In this document: piece after piece, positions 16,418 through 26,700 of the stretch | Position numbering within the stretch: the stretch's first letter is position 1 | Layout: each line of letters starts with the position of its first letter | Origin: Bacteroidota bacterium | GTDB lineage: Bacteria > Bacteroidota > Bacteroidia > Cytophagales > Cyclobacteriaceae | Length of the DNA stretch: 64,000 nt | Assembly (NCBI GenBank): GCA_027593175.1 | Contig: JAQCJI010000001.1 | Location: forward strand, 37,612-101,611 | Direction of reading: 5' to 3' | Position numbers and translations under genes: made by a program | The notes under the pieces: generated by a model | Database searches by the model: none | Told to the model about the DNA's origin: nothing | Seen by the model: only the letters and a program-made list of their open reading frames with translations

Positions 16418-16690
16418 ATGAAAAATAAAGATGCATCATCCCCTGAGCGGAAATTGCAGTGCAGCGACGTAAGCAAATGCTTTCAGCTTCTAGAGCGTAT
16501 CCTCGATGGAGAACTGGTGGAGGGAGGCAAGGAAATGTTGCAGGAGAAGTTGGACAAATGTCAGCCCTGCTTTGCACATTTTCACTTGGAGCAAGCCATT
16601 CGTGAGGTGTTAAAAAATAAATGCACCAAACAACCTCTACCCGATAAATTGGCGGAGTCTATTCGTCAAATGATTCAAGACGCACGATGA
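16418..16690 (+). CDS. Small zinc-binding anti-sigma factor
   Basis: A 90-residue soluble protein with a ZAS-type pattern: Cys residues in LQCSDVSKC near the N-terminus, then KCQPCFAHFHLEQAIREVLKNKC in the middle. The H-x3-C-x2-C arrangement is partly modified, with CxxC before the His residues. It has no membrane segment, so it would hold the sigma factor in the cytoplasm and perhaps sense redox or metal state through its thiols (inference). The ATG at 16418 is chosen because it starts just after the sigma gene; an earlier in-frame start would overlap it. Its stop overlaps the gmk start by four bases (ATGA). Confidence 0.82.
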   Translation: MKNKDASSPERKLQCSDVSKCFQLLERILDGELVEGGKEMLQEKLDKCQPCFAHFHLEQAIREVLKNKCTKQPLPDKLAESIRQMIQDAR

Positions 16691-17265
16691 GTTTCCCCTC
16701 TGGTAAAGCCATTATTTTTTCCGCCCCCTCTGGATCTGGAAAAACATCCCTAGTCAAGCGCCTCATGCAGGAGGTTCCTAATTTGGGGTTTTCAATCTCT
16801 GCCTGTACGCGCGACAAGCGGGGAAGACATGAGGTAAATGGGCGAGATTACTATTTTTTGAGTATCGACGAGTTTAAGGAAAAGATCGATCAAGATGCAT
16901 TTGTGGAGTGGGAAGAAGTGTATTCAGGCAATTTTTACGGTACGCTTAAAGAGGAATTACATCGAATCTGGAAGGAAGGGAAAGCGATCATCTTTGATGT
17001 TGATGTCAGAGGGGGACTTGCCTTGAAAAAGTATTTTGGAGATCAGGCCTTCGCCATCTTTTTAAAGGTTCCCTCCTTGGAGGTATTGGAATCACGGCTC
17101 AATGACCGAGGAACTGAAACGGAAGAATCCCTTTCCCGCAGAATTTATAAGGCAAAGTTTGAAATGACCTTTGAGCAACAGTTTGATGTAATCGTATTCA
17201 ATGATGATTTTGCCCGTTCTTTGGCAGAGACAGTTGACCTAGTGACTGATTTTCTTACGTCTTAA
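16687..17265 (+). CDS. gmk: Guanylate kinase
   Basis: A 192-residue kinase that converts GMP to GDP with ATP. The P-loop is APSGSGKT (13-20), the GMP-binding region includes SACTRDKRGRHEVNGRDYYF and EEVYSGNFYGT, and FDVDVRGG follows. The length is normal. The start overlaps the anti-sigma gene stop, and nadD begins two bases after its stop, so the four genes from the sigma factor onward are probably one operon. Confidence 0.96.
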   Translation: MSFPSGKAIIFSAPSGSGKTSLVKRLMQEVPNLGFSISACTRDKRGRHEVNGRDYYFLSIDEFKEKIDQDAFVEWEEVYSGNFYGTLKEELHRIWKEGKAIIFDVDVRGGLALKKYFGDQAFAIFLKVPSLEVLESRLNDRGTETEESLSRRIYKAKFEMTFEQQFDVIVFNDDFARSLAETVDLVTDFLTS

Positions 17266-17267
17266 CT

Positions 17268-17834
17268 ATGGAAATAGGGCTATACTTCGGTAGTTTCAAT
17301 CCCATTCATTTGGGACATCTGATCATCGCCCAGACCCTTTATAAACGCGGGGGGCTAGACCAGGTTTGGTTTGTGGTCAGCCCACAGAATCCATTTAAGC
17401 GACAGGAGTCTCTGGCCCACGAGCAAGACCGATTGCGCATGGTGGAACTTGCCATTGCAGATAATTTTGATTTTCGGGTCTCAGATGTGGAGTTTCGCAT
17501 GCCCAAACCTAGTTACACCATTGACACGCTCACACTTCTCAGTGAAAAGCATCCCCAGCACCAATTTTCTCTTTTCCTAGGATCGGACAGCTTGAGTCAT
17601 TTCCACAAATGGAAAAATTACAAGGCCATCTTGGATCACTATCCCCTGCTAGTGTATCCTCGCCCTGGGGAATTCAAAAAGCTAGAACATCCGGGAATTA
17701 GTTATTTAGATGCTCCCTTGCTAGACATTTCGGCCACCTTTATTCGGCAATCAATCCTAGAGGGATTGTCTGTTCGCTACCTCCTTCCAGAGGGGGTGAG
17801 CCAGTATATTGTAGACAAAAATTTATACAGCTAA
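17268..17834 (+). CDS. nadD: Nicotinate-nucleotide adenylyltransferase
   Basis: A 188-residue nucleotidyltransferase for NAD synthesis. The nucleotide-binding motif is YFGSFNPIHLGHLIIAQ with the H-x-G-H signature, and the C-terminal ISATFIRQSI matches the ISxTxIR motif. The order gmk-nadD is common in Bacteroidota. The gene ends at a bidirectional terminator. Confidence 0.96.
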   Translation: MEIGLYFGSFNPIHLGHLIIAQTLYKRGGLDQVWFVVSPQNPFKRQESLAHEQDRLRMVELAIADNFDFRVSDVEFRMPKPSYTIDTLTLLSEKHPQHQFSLFLGSDSLSHFHKWKNYKAILDHYPLLVYPRPGEFKKLEHPGISYLDAPLLDISATFIRQSILEGLSVRYLLPEGVSQYIVDKNLYS

Positions 17835-17869
17835 AAAAAATCCCGAAGATAGATCTTCAGGATTTTTTT
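17833..17869. terminator. Bidirectional terminator between nadD and the haloperoxidase gene
   Basis: A stem joining AAAATCC-x-GAAGAT (17833-17850) with ATCTTC-x-GGATTTTTTT (17853-17869) has T runs on both strands. It serves two convergent genes whose stops are 33 bases apart. Confidence 0.9.
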
Positions 17870-19256
17870 AGTTTTTGGAAATTACTTTTTTGGGTTTGGT
17901 GGAAATTTTTTTCCAGATCAGTTCTCCCACCTGTTTCCCTTGTTTGATCCCCTCTTCAATGGCGGCCATGTAGTGAATTCCTCCATAAAAGCGGCTGATT
18001 GACGCCTCGGATCCAGCTTGAGAGAAGGAGTCATACTCGCGGATGGGCAGTCCATAGGCCTCCTCAGTGCTGTCTACCAGGTGAAGCTGGTCTCCAAAAA
18101 TTTGCGCCAAGGTGTAGGAGGCAGCCGTGGAGGCTACACTATGCCCTGAGGTATGTTCTGGGAAGGGGGGTGTTTGTAGCAGGGGAACCCAGTTTTCATC
18201 GATGTGCTGGTTGATATAGGTTTCGGGACGGATCAGTTTGCTTCTGTATTTTTCATCCCAGCAGGCGATAAAGGCTTCGTTGAGCGAGATGGCAGTGAGG
18301 GCCAAGGCTTCCACCGTACCCTTCCAGTCTTTGCCTGCTGCCGCAGAGGCGATGGAGGCAATCCCCATCCAGTGACCCCCAGGAGTAATTTTTTTGGTGG
18401 CAAACATAACGTGGCCCTTTACATTCATTTTGTAGGGATTGCAGTCCCAGAACATCGCAATGTCGGTTTGTTCTTTGCGCGCACTTTTTTGAACTTCGTA
18501 GACCTCAAGCGCTTTTTTGTAGAACTCAGAACTGGGATCGGTTGAAAATGCAGGCGGAGGGTTTACTTTAAATTGGGCGGCAGAGTCCAATACAAAGGGG
18601 CGAATCTTGTTCCAGTGTGGCTCTACCGCCTCCATATAGGCAGGAGGTGTGGGTTGCCAGGTGCCCGGTTCATTGGTTACCGAGTACTTGGGGAAGGAGC
18701 GGCTTTGGTGGTAGTTATCTTTTTTGGCATAGGCCTTCACTTGCTCACCTACTGCTTGCCCATAGGCTATCGAAGCCTCTAGGATGTCTTTGGGGATACC
18801 CTTTTCCTGGAGAACAGTAAATACCGAATCCCGGTGTTCCGTCATTTTTTCTTCTGAAAAAATTAAGGCGGTACTTACATGGTAATATGCTGCCAAAGAG
18901 GCTAAAGGGGGATAGATATTTTCAGGAACGGGTATGGTAATAGCTTCAGAGCCGTTCAGCTGACCCATCAAGGGGGCATAATTTGTGCCATCCGTCGCTG
19001 CAACCACCTCATATGCTGCCAAGGAGGAATAGGAATAAATCCTTGTGGCTACAGGTGGCGAAAAAATATCGTGAATGATCACTTCGGTTACTTGCTTTTG
19101 GGCTTCATGAAAATAATAGCCGTCTGTAATGGCTTGAGAGTAGTCCTTTTTCTCTTGGCAAGAGTCCAGTACAATCAGCAGCAAGCAAGCAAGAAGTATG
19201 TAGCTTCTTGATGTCGAGCAAAATTTATCAGTAAGTGAGCGGATTAAACCTGTCAT
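17868..19256 (-). CDS. Vanadium-dependent haloperoxidase / PAP2-related lipoprotein
   Basis: A 462-residue lipoprotein. The ATG at 19256 starts a signal with the lipobox Cys at about residue 33 (LLIVLDSC). The C-terminal half has the vanadate/phosphate-binding pattern of vanadium haloperoxidases and acid phosphatases: Lys and Arg in KYRSKLIRPETY (K340, R343), Ser-Gly-His in PEHTSGHS (S370-H372), and Arg and His in SRFYGGIHY (R422, H428). Whether it binds vanadate and halogenates or acts as a phosphatase cannot be decided. It is the last gene after the VCBS/ASPIC array on the same strand, and this proximity is frequent in Bacteroidota. The cellular site would be periplasm or outer membrane. 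Confidence 0.88.
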   Translation of the reverse strand: MTGLIRSLTDKFCSTSRSYILLACLLLIVLDSCQEKKDYSQAITDGYYFHEAQKQVTEVIIHDIFSPPVATRIYSYSSLAAYEVVAATDGTNYAPLMGQLNGSEAITIPVPENIYPPLASLAAYYHVSTALIFSEEKMTEHRDSVFTVLQEKGIPKDILEASIAYGQAVGEQVKAYAKKDNYHQSRSFPKYSVTNEPGTWQPTPPAYMEAVEPHWNKIRPFVLDSAAQFKVNPPPAFSTDPSSEFYKKALEVYEVQKSARKEQTDIAMFWDCNPYKMNVKGHVMFATKKITPGGHWMGIASIASAAAGKDWKGTVEALALTAISLNEAFIACWDEKYRSKLIRPETYINQHIDENWVPLLQTPPFPEHTSGHSVASTAASYTLAQIFGDQLHLVDSTEEAYGLPIREYDSFSQAGSEASISRFYGGIHYMAAIEEGIKQGKQVGELIWKKISTKPKKVISKN

Positions 19257-19334
19257 CGGGGAATTGGTCCTAGTGCCTGTATTCTTCAAAGTTACGGAAT
19301 CGGGAGGTAATCCCAACTGATTTTACGCAGGTTT

Positions 19335-19859
19335 TTATCGTATCCAGATAGGGTTGTACCCATTTTTGGCTCCCAAAATCCATCGTTCTCCTTTCACTTT
19401 AATCTCGTGTAGGGTTCGTACCTCTACTGGGCCTGGAACAGTAGTGTCCAGAGCCATTGGTGCCCAGCCTCCATCTCCATTCACATCGGCCATGGTGACG
19501 ACAGTAGACTACCTTCCCTCTCCAGTCATTGCGGCAGATTCAGTGATGTCTTCAAATTTTTGCCTCCCCTTGTTGTGGTAGAGTTTGTTGGAAACTTGAT
19601 TGCCGGTAAAGTAAAGGTCAATTAGGCCATCGTTATCTAGGTCACCTGCGGCTATGCCACCCCCATTGTAGAAGTAGAGGTACTCTAGGATGTTTGCTGA
19701 ATCACTGGATTGCAGTTGATTTTGAAAACGAATGCCTGTTTCTCCTGAATTTTTTAGGAGGAAAAGTGGATTGTCCGGGGCATCTTTCTTGTTGGAGCAG
19801 GAACTGCCAAGAAAAATAACGACCAAAATGGTGAGTGCTGGGTGTCGTATTTACTGCAT
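19335..19859 (-). pseudogene. Decayed third copy of a VCBS/ASPIC lipoprotein gene
   Basis: One frame runs from an ATG at 19859 to a stop at 19335 and is interrupted twice. Codon 3 is UAA (19851-19853), just before a lipoprotein signal ending FLGSSCSNKK. A second stop (UAG, 19509-19511) lies exactly where both intact neighbours have the Trp of WSTGV-MADVNGDG. The part before it (FYNGGGIAAGDLDNDGLIDLYFTGNQVSNKLYHNKGRQKFEDITE) matches the intact copies. After MADVNGDG (near 19470) about 900 residues are missing, and the frame resumes in a tail (VEVRTLHEIKVKGERWIL) similar to the C-terminus of the neighbouring gene. This is a nonsense-mutated, internally deleted copy. The ATG overlaps the upstream stop (TAATG). 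Confidence 0.85.
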
Positions 19860-22800
19860 TAATAGTTCCAAATTTCTGCTGCTGCATTGTTTTTGACAAG
19901 GAGTAGTTGATTTTTACCGATTTGTTTTATGGCTCGAATATCTCCTTCCCATTTCAGTCCATGATTTCGGTTGGGCCAGAAAGTAAAGGTGCCGTCTCCT
20001 TTTCCAAGGAGCACTTCTCCATAGCCTGCATCGTATTTTCCAAGTTCAGGCTTGACATTGGATAGATTGCCACCTAAAATCACATCTTGAATCCCATCTG
20101 CATTGATATCGAAAACATGAATGGCAAAAATCCAGGACTTTTGCCCATAAATTGGGAAGGGCTTCCAAGCAAAATTACCAGCCCCTTGGTTGAGCAAGAT
20201 GCCAGATTCCAGGTGATTCATTTCTTGGATGATGGATTTGTCGATCACTTCTTGCGCGAAAATATCGGAAAGACTTTGGCCTGAGTAGTCGGCGTAGTGT
20301 AAGTATTTTTTTTTGATACTTGGTACCTGTCTTTCCAATTCGTGCTTTAGGGTGAAAGGGATTTGGACGGATTGGATTTGTTGGGTAAAGAGATGTTCTA
20401 AAGATCCATTTTGGTCAAAATCGTTGACGTATAGTCGGATTGGACTCTCTAAAGATCCTTTCATCCGTGTATTTAAACCTTGATTGCCTAAGGCAAGGTC
20501 GGGCTTACCGTCCTTATTAAAGTCACCTATCTCTACGGTTTGGTACCAGCCTTTAAGTTTATCTAAGCCGGGCAAGGTCATTTTTTCCAACTTGTTCCCT
20601 ATATTTTTGAAGAAGGTTGGAGCCATCCATTCTCCTACTACGACCAGATCCTTAAGGCCATCACCATCGTAATCTAGGACTTTGGCGTCAGTGACCAAAC
20701 CCAATCTCTTGAAGTCTGGAGCCAAGGTGCTTGATTGTTCGGTGAAATTTCCTTTGCCATCGTTCATCCAAAGCTGGGTATCGGCAGGAGCGCCATAAGT
20801 GAAGGGAATAAGCCTGCCTCCTACTACCAAGTCGAGAGCCCCATCAGCATTCAAGTCCAGAGGGACTGCGACAGTACTACTTCCAAATATACCAGCATTG
20901 CCCGTTTGAAAGCCTTTGCTGAAGTTGCCTTTACCATCGTTCAGGTACAGGCGATCTGCAAGGTCAGGGTTGCCAAAGCCGGACTCATTGCCGCCGGAGG
21001 TTACAAACAGGTCTATGTCCCCATCTTGATCTGCGTCAAAGAAGAGAGCGTCTGTGTCTTCGGAGAGAGCGTCTAGTTCAAAGGCCTCTTGGGGAAGGTA
21101 GCGGTAGCTACCTTTAGCCGATCCGTGGTACAGTTTGCCTGCAAAGGTCTTGGCTCCACCAAAGAAAAGATCATCGAAGCCATCTCCATTTACATCTGCC
21201 TTGGCCACTGCCGGTCCTTCGGTGGATAACATCAAGTAGGTGAGTCGGTCTCGGTCGAAATCGACAAATTCATTTTCCTGGTGTGTAAAATCAAGCACGG
21301 GCTTAGTGGATTTTACAAATCGTGGAGGGGTAGATGCTTGGAAAAAGGAAGTTTCTTCGGGAAGTACTCCTGCTTCTGCCCATTTTAGGGTTAGGAGTTG
21401 ATTCACAGGTACCTCGCTAAGTTGGGTAAAAGCTCCATCGGGCCAGAGGACTTTGATTTGGTCTATCATCGTTACTTTCCCTAGCCCTATGGTGATTTTG
21501 GGGTCTACACTAGACTGGAATCCTCGGTTGGGCATCTGCTCGGTATAAAACACTTCTTCGCCAACTGTAATTAGGATCTGCGCTCCAATGGCAGCAGTAT
21601 TTTTCCCTTTACCGATTAGTTGAAGCTGGATGCTTTGGTTCTCGGGATTTAGTATTTTTCCCTTATTTTTAAAAATTTGGGCAGGGGTGTTGACATTGTT
21701 GACCACTAGGTCTAGAGCGCCGTCATTATCTAAGTCTCCGTAGGCGGAGCCATTGGAATGGATGGCTTTCCCCAATCCCCATTGGTCGGCCATATTTTCT
21801 AAGCGAAGGTCCCCCAAATTCCTATAGGCATAGTTAGGGATAGGGGTGATCGGAATAGGGTCAATTAAGGCCTTGTAGTTTACCCCGTTTTGGGAGATTA
21901 TTTTTGCTTTGGTGTCCTCGTCATCAATAAAATTGAGGTAGTCCAAGTCGGTAATATCTTGGTAGATGCCGTTGGCCACAAAAATATCGCGCTTTCCATC
22001 GTTGTCCATGTCAAAGAGGAGGGCTCCCCAGCTCCAATCGGTGGCTTCTACATTGGCGAGTCTACCCACCTCACTGAAGGTTCCGTCTCCATTGTTGAGG
22101 TGGAGCATATTGCGAGAGAATTGGTAGTGGTAGCCATGGGTTTTGTTGAACTGAAATTTATCCCAACTTTCGAAGGTGGTCACTTGCTTGAGCCGCGTGG
22201 GAAGCTCAGGAAGCATGTCGGTTACAAAGATATCCAACAAGCCATCTCCGTTGAGATCACCGATGTCTGCGCCCATGGAAGCAGCGCTCAGGGAGCGCAT
22301 GGACGATTCCAGTGACTCGGTAAAGGTACCATCTTGGTTGTTGATGTAGAGGTAGTCCCGCTCAAAAAAATCATTGGATATAAAAATGTCGGGCCAAGTA
22401 TCCTGGTTTATGTCGCCAATAGTGATGCCTAATCCAAACCCAATGACAGATCCATAGATTCCTGCTTCTTCGCTGACATCTGTAAATTTCTCTCCATCAT
22501 TTCGGAAGAGCTTGTCTCCCCCTACTGGGTCGCGAACAGGCCGCTCATTCTGCATTTTATTGAAGGTACCAATGGCCTGATAGGAATTATTGAGGAGGTA
22601 GACGTCTAGGTCTCCATCCTTGTCGTAATCAAAAAATACAGCGTGCGTAGAAAAGCCTTGATTGGCTAACCCATAGGCTTCCGCCATTTCTTTGAAGGTT
22701 CCATTTCCTTGGTTGATAAATAATTCATTTTGCTTGTTGTCTCCTGCTACATCCCCTGAGTTGCAAACATAAATGTCTAGCCAGCCATCTCCATTGACGT

Positions 22801-23158
22801 CTGCCATGGCTACGCCTGTACTCCAGGCACGGGTCCCCGCAACTTCTGCCTTCTCAGTAATGTCTTCAAACTTGAAATCTCCCTTGTTGAGGTATAACTT
22901 ATTGGGGCCTAGATTGGCTGTAAAATACAGGTCTACTAACCCATCGTTGTTCACATCACCAATGGCTACTCCTCCACCATTATAGAAATTTCGGTAGGTA
23001 AAAATATTAAAGTTCTCGTCAAAGGTGAGGTCGTTTTTAAAGCTCACCCCAGACATTTCAGGGAGTATTTCTTCAAATAAGGGAGGGACTTTTTCTTCCG
23101 AACCACAGGCTGAGCCTAGGAGCGAAAGGAAAACTAATCCGCCAAGGAGCCTTTTCAT
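19859..23158 (-). CDS. Large VCBS/FG-GAP and ASPIC/UnbV lipoprotein, copy A
   Basis: A 1,099-residue outer-membrane or periplasmic lipoprotein (signal MKRLLGGLVFLSLLGSAC, lipid Cys at 18). At least twelve calcium-binding loops of FG-GAP type are visible, such as DVNNDGLVD, DVNGDGWLD, DYDKDGDLD, DLNGDGLLD, DMDNDGKRD, DLDNDGALD, DADQDGDID and DFNKDGKPD, giving two beta-propeller-like regions. They flank an ASPIC/UnbV domain at about residues 515-600 (SSVDPKITIGLGKV...IKVLWPDG). This architecture is the CRTAC1-like group that is abundant in Bacteroidota and often sits near SusC/SusD loci; function is unknown, with glycan binding or adhesion suggested by context only. It follows the small lipoprotein by eight bases. 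It is a paralogue of the gene at 23699. Confidence 0.9.
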   Translation of the reverse strand: MKRLLGGLVFLSLLGSACGSEEKVPPLFEEILPEMSGVSFKNDLTFDENFNIFTYRNFYNGGGVAIGDVNNDGLVDLYFTANLGPNKLYLNKGDFKFEDITEKAEVAGTRAWSTGVAMADVNGDGWLDIYVCNSGDVAGDNKQNELFINQGNGTFKEMAEAYGLANQGFSTHAVFFDYDKDGDLDVYLLNNSYQAIGTFNKMQNERPVRDPVGGDKLFRNDGEKFTDVSEEAGIYGSVIGFGLGITIGDINQDTWPDIFISNDFFERDYLYINNQDGTFTESLESSMRSLSAASMGADIGDLNGDGLLDIFVTDMLPELPTRLKQVTTFESWDKFQFNKTHGYHYQFSRNMLHLNNGDGTFSEVGRLANVEATDWSWGALLFDMDNDGKRDIFVANGIYQDITDLDYLNFIDDEDTKAKIISQNGVNYKALIDPIPITPIPNYAYRNLGDLRLENMADQWGLGKAIHSNGSAYGDLDNDGALDLVVNNVNTPAQIFKNKGKILNPENQSIQLQLIGKGKNTAAIGAQILITVGEEVFYTEQMPNRGFQSSVDPKITIGLGKVTMIDQIKVLWPDGAFTQLSEVPVNQLLTLKWAEAGVLPEETSFFQASTPPRFVKSTKPVLDFTHQENEFVDFDRDRLTYLMLSTEGPAVAKADVNGDGFDDLFFGGAKTFAGKLYHGSAKGSYRYLPQEAFELDALSEDTDALFFDADQDGDIDLFVTSGGNESGFGNPDLADRLYLNDGKGNFSKGFQTGNAGIFGSSTVAVPLDLNADGALDLVVGGRLIPFTYGAPADTQLWMNDGKGNFTEQSSTLAPDFKRLGLVTDAKVLDYDGDGLKDLVVVGEWMAPTFFKNIGNKLEKMTLPGLDKLKGWYQTVEIGDFNKDGKPDLALGNQGLNTRMKGSLESPIRLYVNDFDQNGSLEHLFTQQIQSVQIPFTLKHELERQVPSIKKKYLHYADYSGQSLSDIFAQEVIDKSIIQEMNHLESGILLNQGAGNFAWKPFPIYGQKSWIFAIHVFDINADGIQDVILGGNLSNVKPELGKYDAGYGEVLLGKGDGTFTFWPNRNHGLKWEGDIRAIKQIGKNQLLLVKNNAAAEIWNY

Positions 23159-23166
23159 TCTGGTTT

Positions 23167-23730
23167 TTAGCTAAGCTTTTTTTGAACGGGGATGTATGAA
23201 ATCGCAGCTCTTACCGAGGCGATGGTTTTTTTGAAGACGCGTATCCGTCGACTACCATCCATTTTCACAAAGGCAATTTGAGATTTATCTTCATTGATTA
23301 CCTCGATAAATCCTTCTCCATACCAATTTTCGAAAAGCTGAATAACATCTGCTTTCAAGACTTCTAAAGCGAGTTCTTTATTCCAATGCGACCAGCCATC
23401 GTAGGTGAATTCTAATGGCATTAAGTAGATTTTATCGGCTTCAAATTGAGGGTAGAAACGCATTTTACCAGGGGTTCCAGAGGGGAACACTAGGCTATGT
23501 TCCACCGAAAGTTCAGTGGGGCCATTGGTGAGTACTCCTTCTTTATTAAGAGTCCAGCAGATTTCGAAAAATTGCTTTTGACTCATTCCCAATTCCACTC
23601 CAAAGAATAGTTCCTTCACCGTCTTTCCTGAGGAAAGCTCTTGTTCCTCCATCTTCTGGTAGTCAGATTTACAAGAAGGCTGAGTGATTAGGATAAGGCT
23701 AACGAGTAGTAAATACCAACGGTTTGTCAT
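23167..23730 (-). CDS. Small lipoprotein of unknown function between the VCBS genes
   Basis: A 187-residue protein not assigned to a named family. The ATG at 23730 starts a lipoprotein signal (MTNRWYLLLVSLILITQPSC, lipid Cys at 20). The mature part begins with a charged stretch and has a predicted mixed alpha/beta fold: VELGMSQKQFFEICWTLNKEG, then FPSGTPGKMRFYPQFEADKIYLMPLEFTYDGWSHW, and a C-terminal basic strand pair. The start lies inside the upstream VCBS gene (32-base overlap in another frame), so the two are translationally coupled. A partner role for the VCBS lipoproteins is inference. It could also be a chaperone or inhibitor of that system. Confidence 0.8.
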   Translation of the reverse strand: MTNRWYLLLVSLILITQPSCKSDYQKMEEQELSSGKTVKELFFGVELGMSQKQFFEICWTLNKEGVLTNGPTELSVEHSLVFPSGTPGKMRFYPQFEADKIYLMPLEFTYDGWSHWNKELALEVLKADVIQLFENWYGEGFIEVINEDKSQIAFVKMDGSRRIRVFKKTIASVRAAISYIPVQKKLS

Positions 23731-26700
23731 TGTTTCGAAATACGAATAATTGAGTTTGTTTGTTGGATTGAATCCATTGAAAATCGCGAATCTCTCCCGG
23801 AATAAAGAGGCCACTTTCTTGAGGTTTTAAGGCTTTCCATTTGTTGCGTGCATCTTTTTCTAGTACCCAGGCATAACTCCCCAATTGGGTACCAAGTTCA
23901 GGTTTGATCCGACTTTCATTTCCTCCAAGAAGAATTAAGGCAGATTTTCCCGGTCTAGGAAGAACAGCTAGTGCGTGAACAGGGGCGTATTGAACCTCTG
24001 CTGGTAGCGACTCTTGCCTCATTTTTCCGTTTCCTTGGTTGATCCAAAGGGTAGTTTCCATCCAATCTGTCTGCAAAATTAGTGAATTTGCCCATACCGA
24101 TTGCGAAAAGAGTTCTTCCAAAGTTTTGTCTTTATATGCGGCATAAGTAAGTATTTGTTTCTTCAAGGAGGGGATTTGTTTGAGAAGGGTATTTTTCAGC
24201 ACCCATGGAATGCTTTTCCCATTTTCATGGTGGTGGAGAATTTGTTCGAGGGAACCATTTTGATCAAAATCATTGATGGCTAGGCGCAGCTTCTTTTCGT
24301 TGCTGGTGCGCAACCTGGAGTTGGTTCCAGCGTTTCCTACGAGCAGATCGGTCTTCCCATCTCCATTGATATCGCCTAGGTAAAGTCGCTTCCAAAAGCC
24401 GTTAGTATTTTCTAGTCCAAATTGGGCTGTGCTTTCTTTCCAGGATCCTTTGTTCCAAGTAAAAATGCGGATAGGCATCCATTCGCCAGTGAGGACGAGT
24501 TCTGGTTTGCTGTCTCCATCCAGGTCAGCTAATGCACCATCGGTAAGCATGCCTAGGGATGCAAAAGTTTCTTCCCATACAGTACTGTTGTTGGTAAAAT
24601 TACCCTTCCCGTCATTTTGCCAAAACTGCAGGCCCACCGGTATGCCATAGCCAAATGGAACTGCTCGCTGCCCAATAATCAGGTCTTGATCTCCGTCTGC
24701 ATCATTATCCCAACTGAGAATAAAGGAGGTAGGAGTCTGTGCAAACTGCTGGTTGGAGCGTGAAAAATTCCCTTTTCCGTTATTGATGTAGAGACGATCC
24801 ATGTAGTTGGGCGAGTAGTCTGAAAACTCTATGCCTCCACTACCCACGAGCAAGTCAGGTGCCCCATCTCCATTGGCATCAAAAAAGTGGCCCAGTACAT
24901 CTTCAGCGAGGCTATCTTGGTCAAAAAGGGTGATTTGTGTAGCTTTCCAAGTACCTGATGCACTTTGTATTAAAAGGCGAGAGGGCTGACCCTTGGCATT
25001 TGGAATAAATAGATCCACTAAGCCGTCCCCATTGACATCTTCCTGAGCAGCTCGAGGCCCTTCGTTGCTGATGGACCAAAAGCGGAGACGGTCGCGGTCA
25101 AAATCCACAAAATCACTTTCTTGATGTTTGAAAGGGAAATTTATAGCAGGAGAACCCGTAAAATAAGGAGTAGATAAGCTTGGCAAAATAGCGCTGCTTG
25201 TGACTTCCTTTTCTTTTGGGGAAAGGACTTGGTTAGAGGGGATATTTTTATAGCTACTGTGCTTGCCTGAGGGCCAAAGGATGTGAAGGGAATCTATTTT
25301 GGTGTGCACTCCCAGGCCAAAATGAAGGCGTGGATCCACCGAAGACATGTATCCTTTGACGGGTTGGTATTCTTGAACTTGCGTTTCATTACCTGCGTAT
25401 ACAGTTACTTTGGCTCCAAAGGCGGCCCCCAAATCAAGGTTAATAAAATTCGTGCTTGTTCCCGGATTGCTATTGTTCCGGTAGACGAAGGCTCGCTCGT
25501 TCAGGTTGTTGACTACCAAGTCCAAGTCTCCATCGTTATCCAGGTCGGCATAGGCAGACCCTGTGCTGAAGGTGAGTTGCTCCATCCCATTGGTTGAGGC
25601 TTGGTTCTCAAACTGCATCTGCCCTTTGTTTTTGAAAAAGAAATTTTGTTGCAGTATAGAAGGGAACGCATCAATTAATTTGGTGACTAGAATTGAGTCT
25701 TTGCGGTATTCAGAAATTTTTCCTTGGTTATTGGCATAGAAATCTACAAAGTCAAAGTCGGTCAGATCTTTTACGATGCCGTTGGCGACAAATATGTCTT
25801 TCTTTCCATCCAAGTCTGCATCAAATATTAAGGCACCCCAGCTCCAGTCGGTGGCTTCTATTCCTGCATAGCGACTCACCTCAGCAAAAATAGGGGTACT
25901 GTCTTGTGGGTGGATTCCTAGGTGCCGCTGCAGGGTATTGCGTGTAAATTGCCGATGATATCCCCCATTTTGATTGGCCTGAAACTTGTCCCATTCCTCA
26001 AAAGGGGTTTTGGATTTGACCCGAGCAAGGTCTTGGGGGAGCATCTCTGTAATGACTAGATCAGGTAAAAGGTCGTTGTCCAGGTCGGCAATGTCTGCAC
26101 CCATGGACCCCATGCTGATTTCAGGCATGGCTTGAGGCAAGGTTTCCAAAAAGGTGCCATTTTTTTGGTTGAGGTATAGGTAATCTCGCTCAAAAAAGTC
26201 GTTGGAGACATAGAGATCGGGCCATCCATCTAGGTTGAGGTCGGCGACAGTTACGCCGAGTCCGTAGCCAATTGTGCTGCCATAGATGCCGGCCTCAGCC
26301 GATACGTCTGTAAATCGGCTGCCCTCATTTCTGAAAAGTTTATTACCCCCATCAGGGTCTCGAAGTTCTCGCTGTCCCAGGCGCAAGTCATTCAGCCCTA
26401 CTGAACGACCGGAATTACTCAATAAGTACATGTCCAAGTCTCCATCCTTATCGTAGTCAAAAAACACAGCATGCTGACTAAGTCCTACTTCAGCTATTCC
26501 ATATTCCTTGGATTTTTCTGTAAAGGTCAGATCCCCATTGTTGATAAAAAGTTCGTTATGGCGTTGCATACCTTTCATAGGGCCGGACTTACAGACATAA
26601 ATATCTAAGAGCCCATCTCCGTTGATATCAGCCATACTGACACCAGTTGACCAGGAGCCTGTAGAGTTTAGCCCAGCAGCTTCAGTAATGTCTTTGAAAT

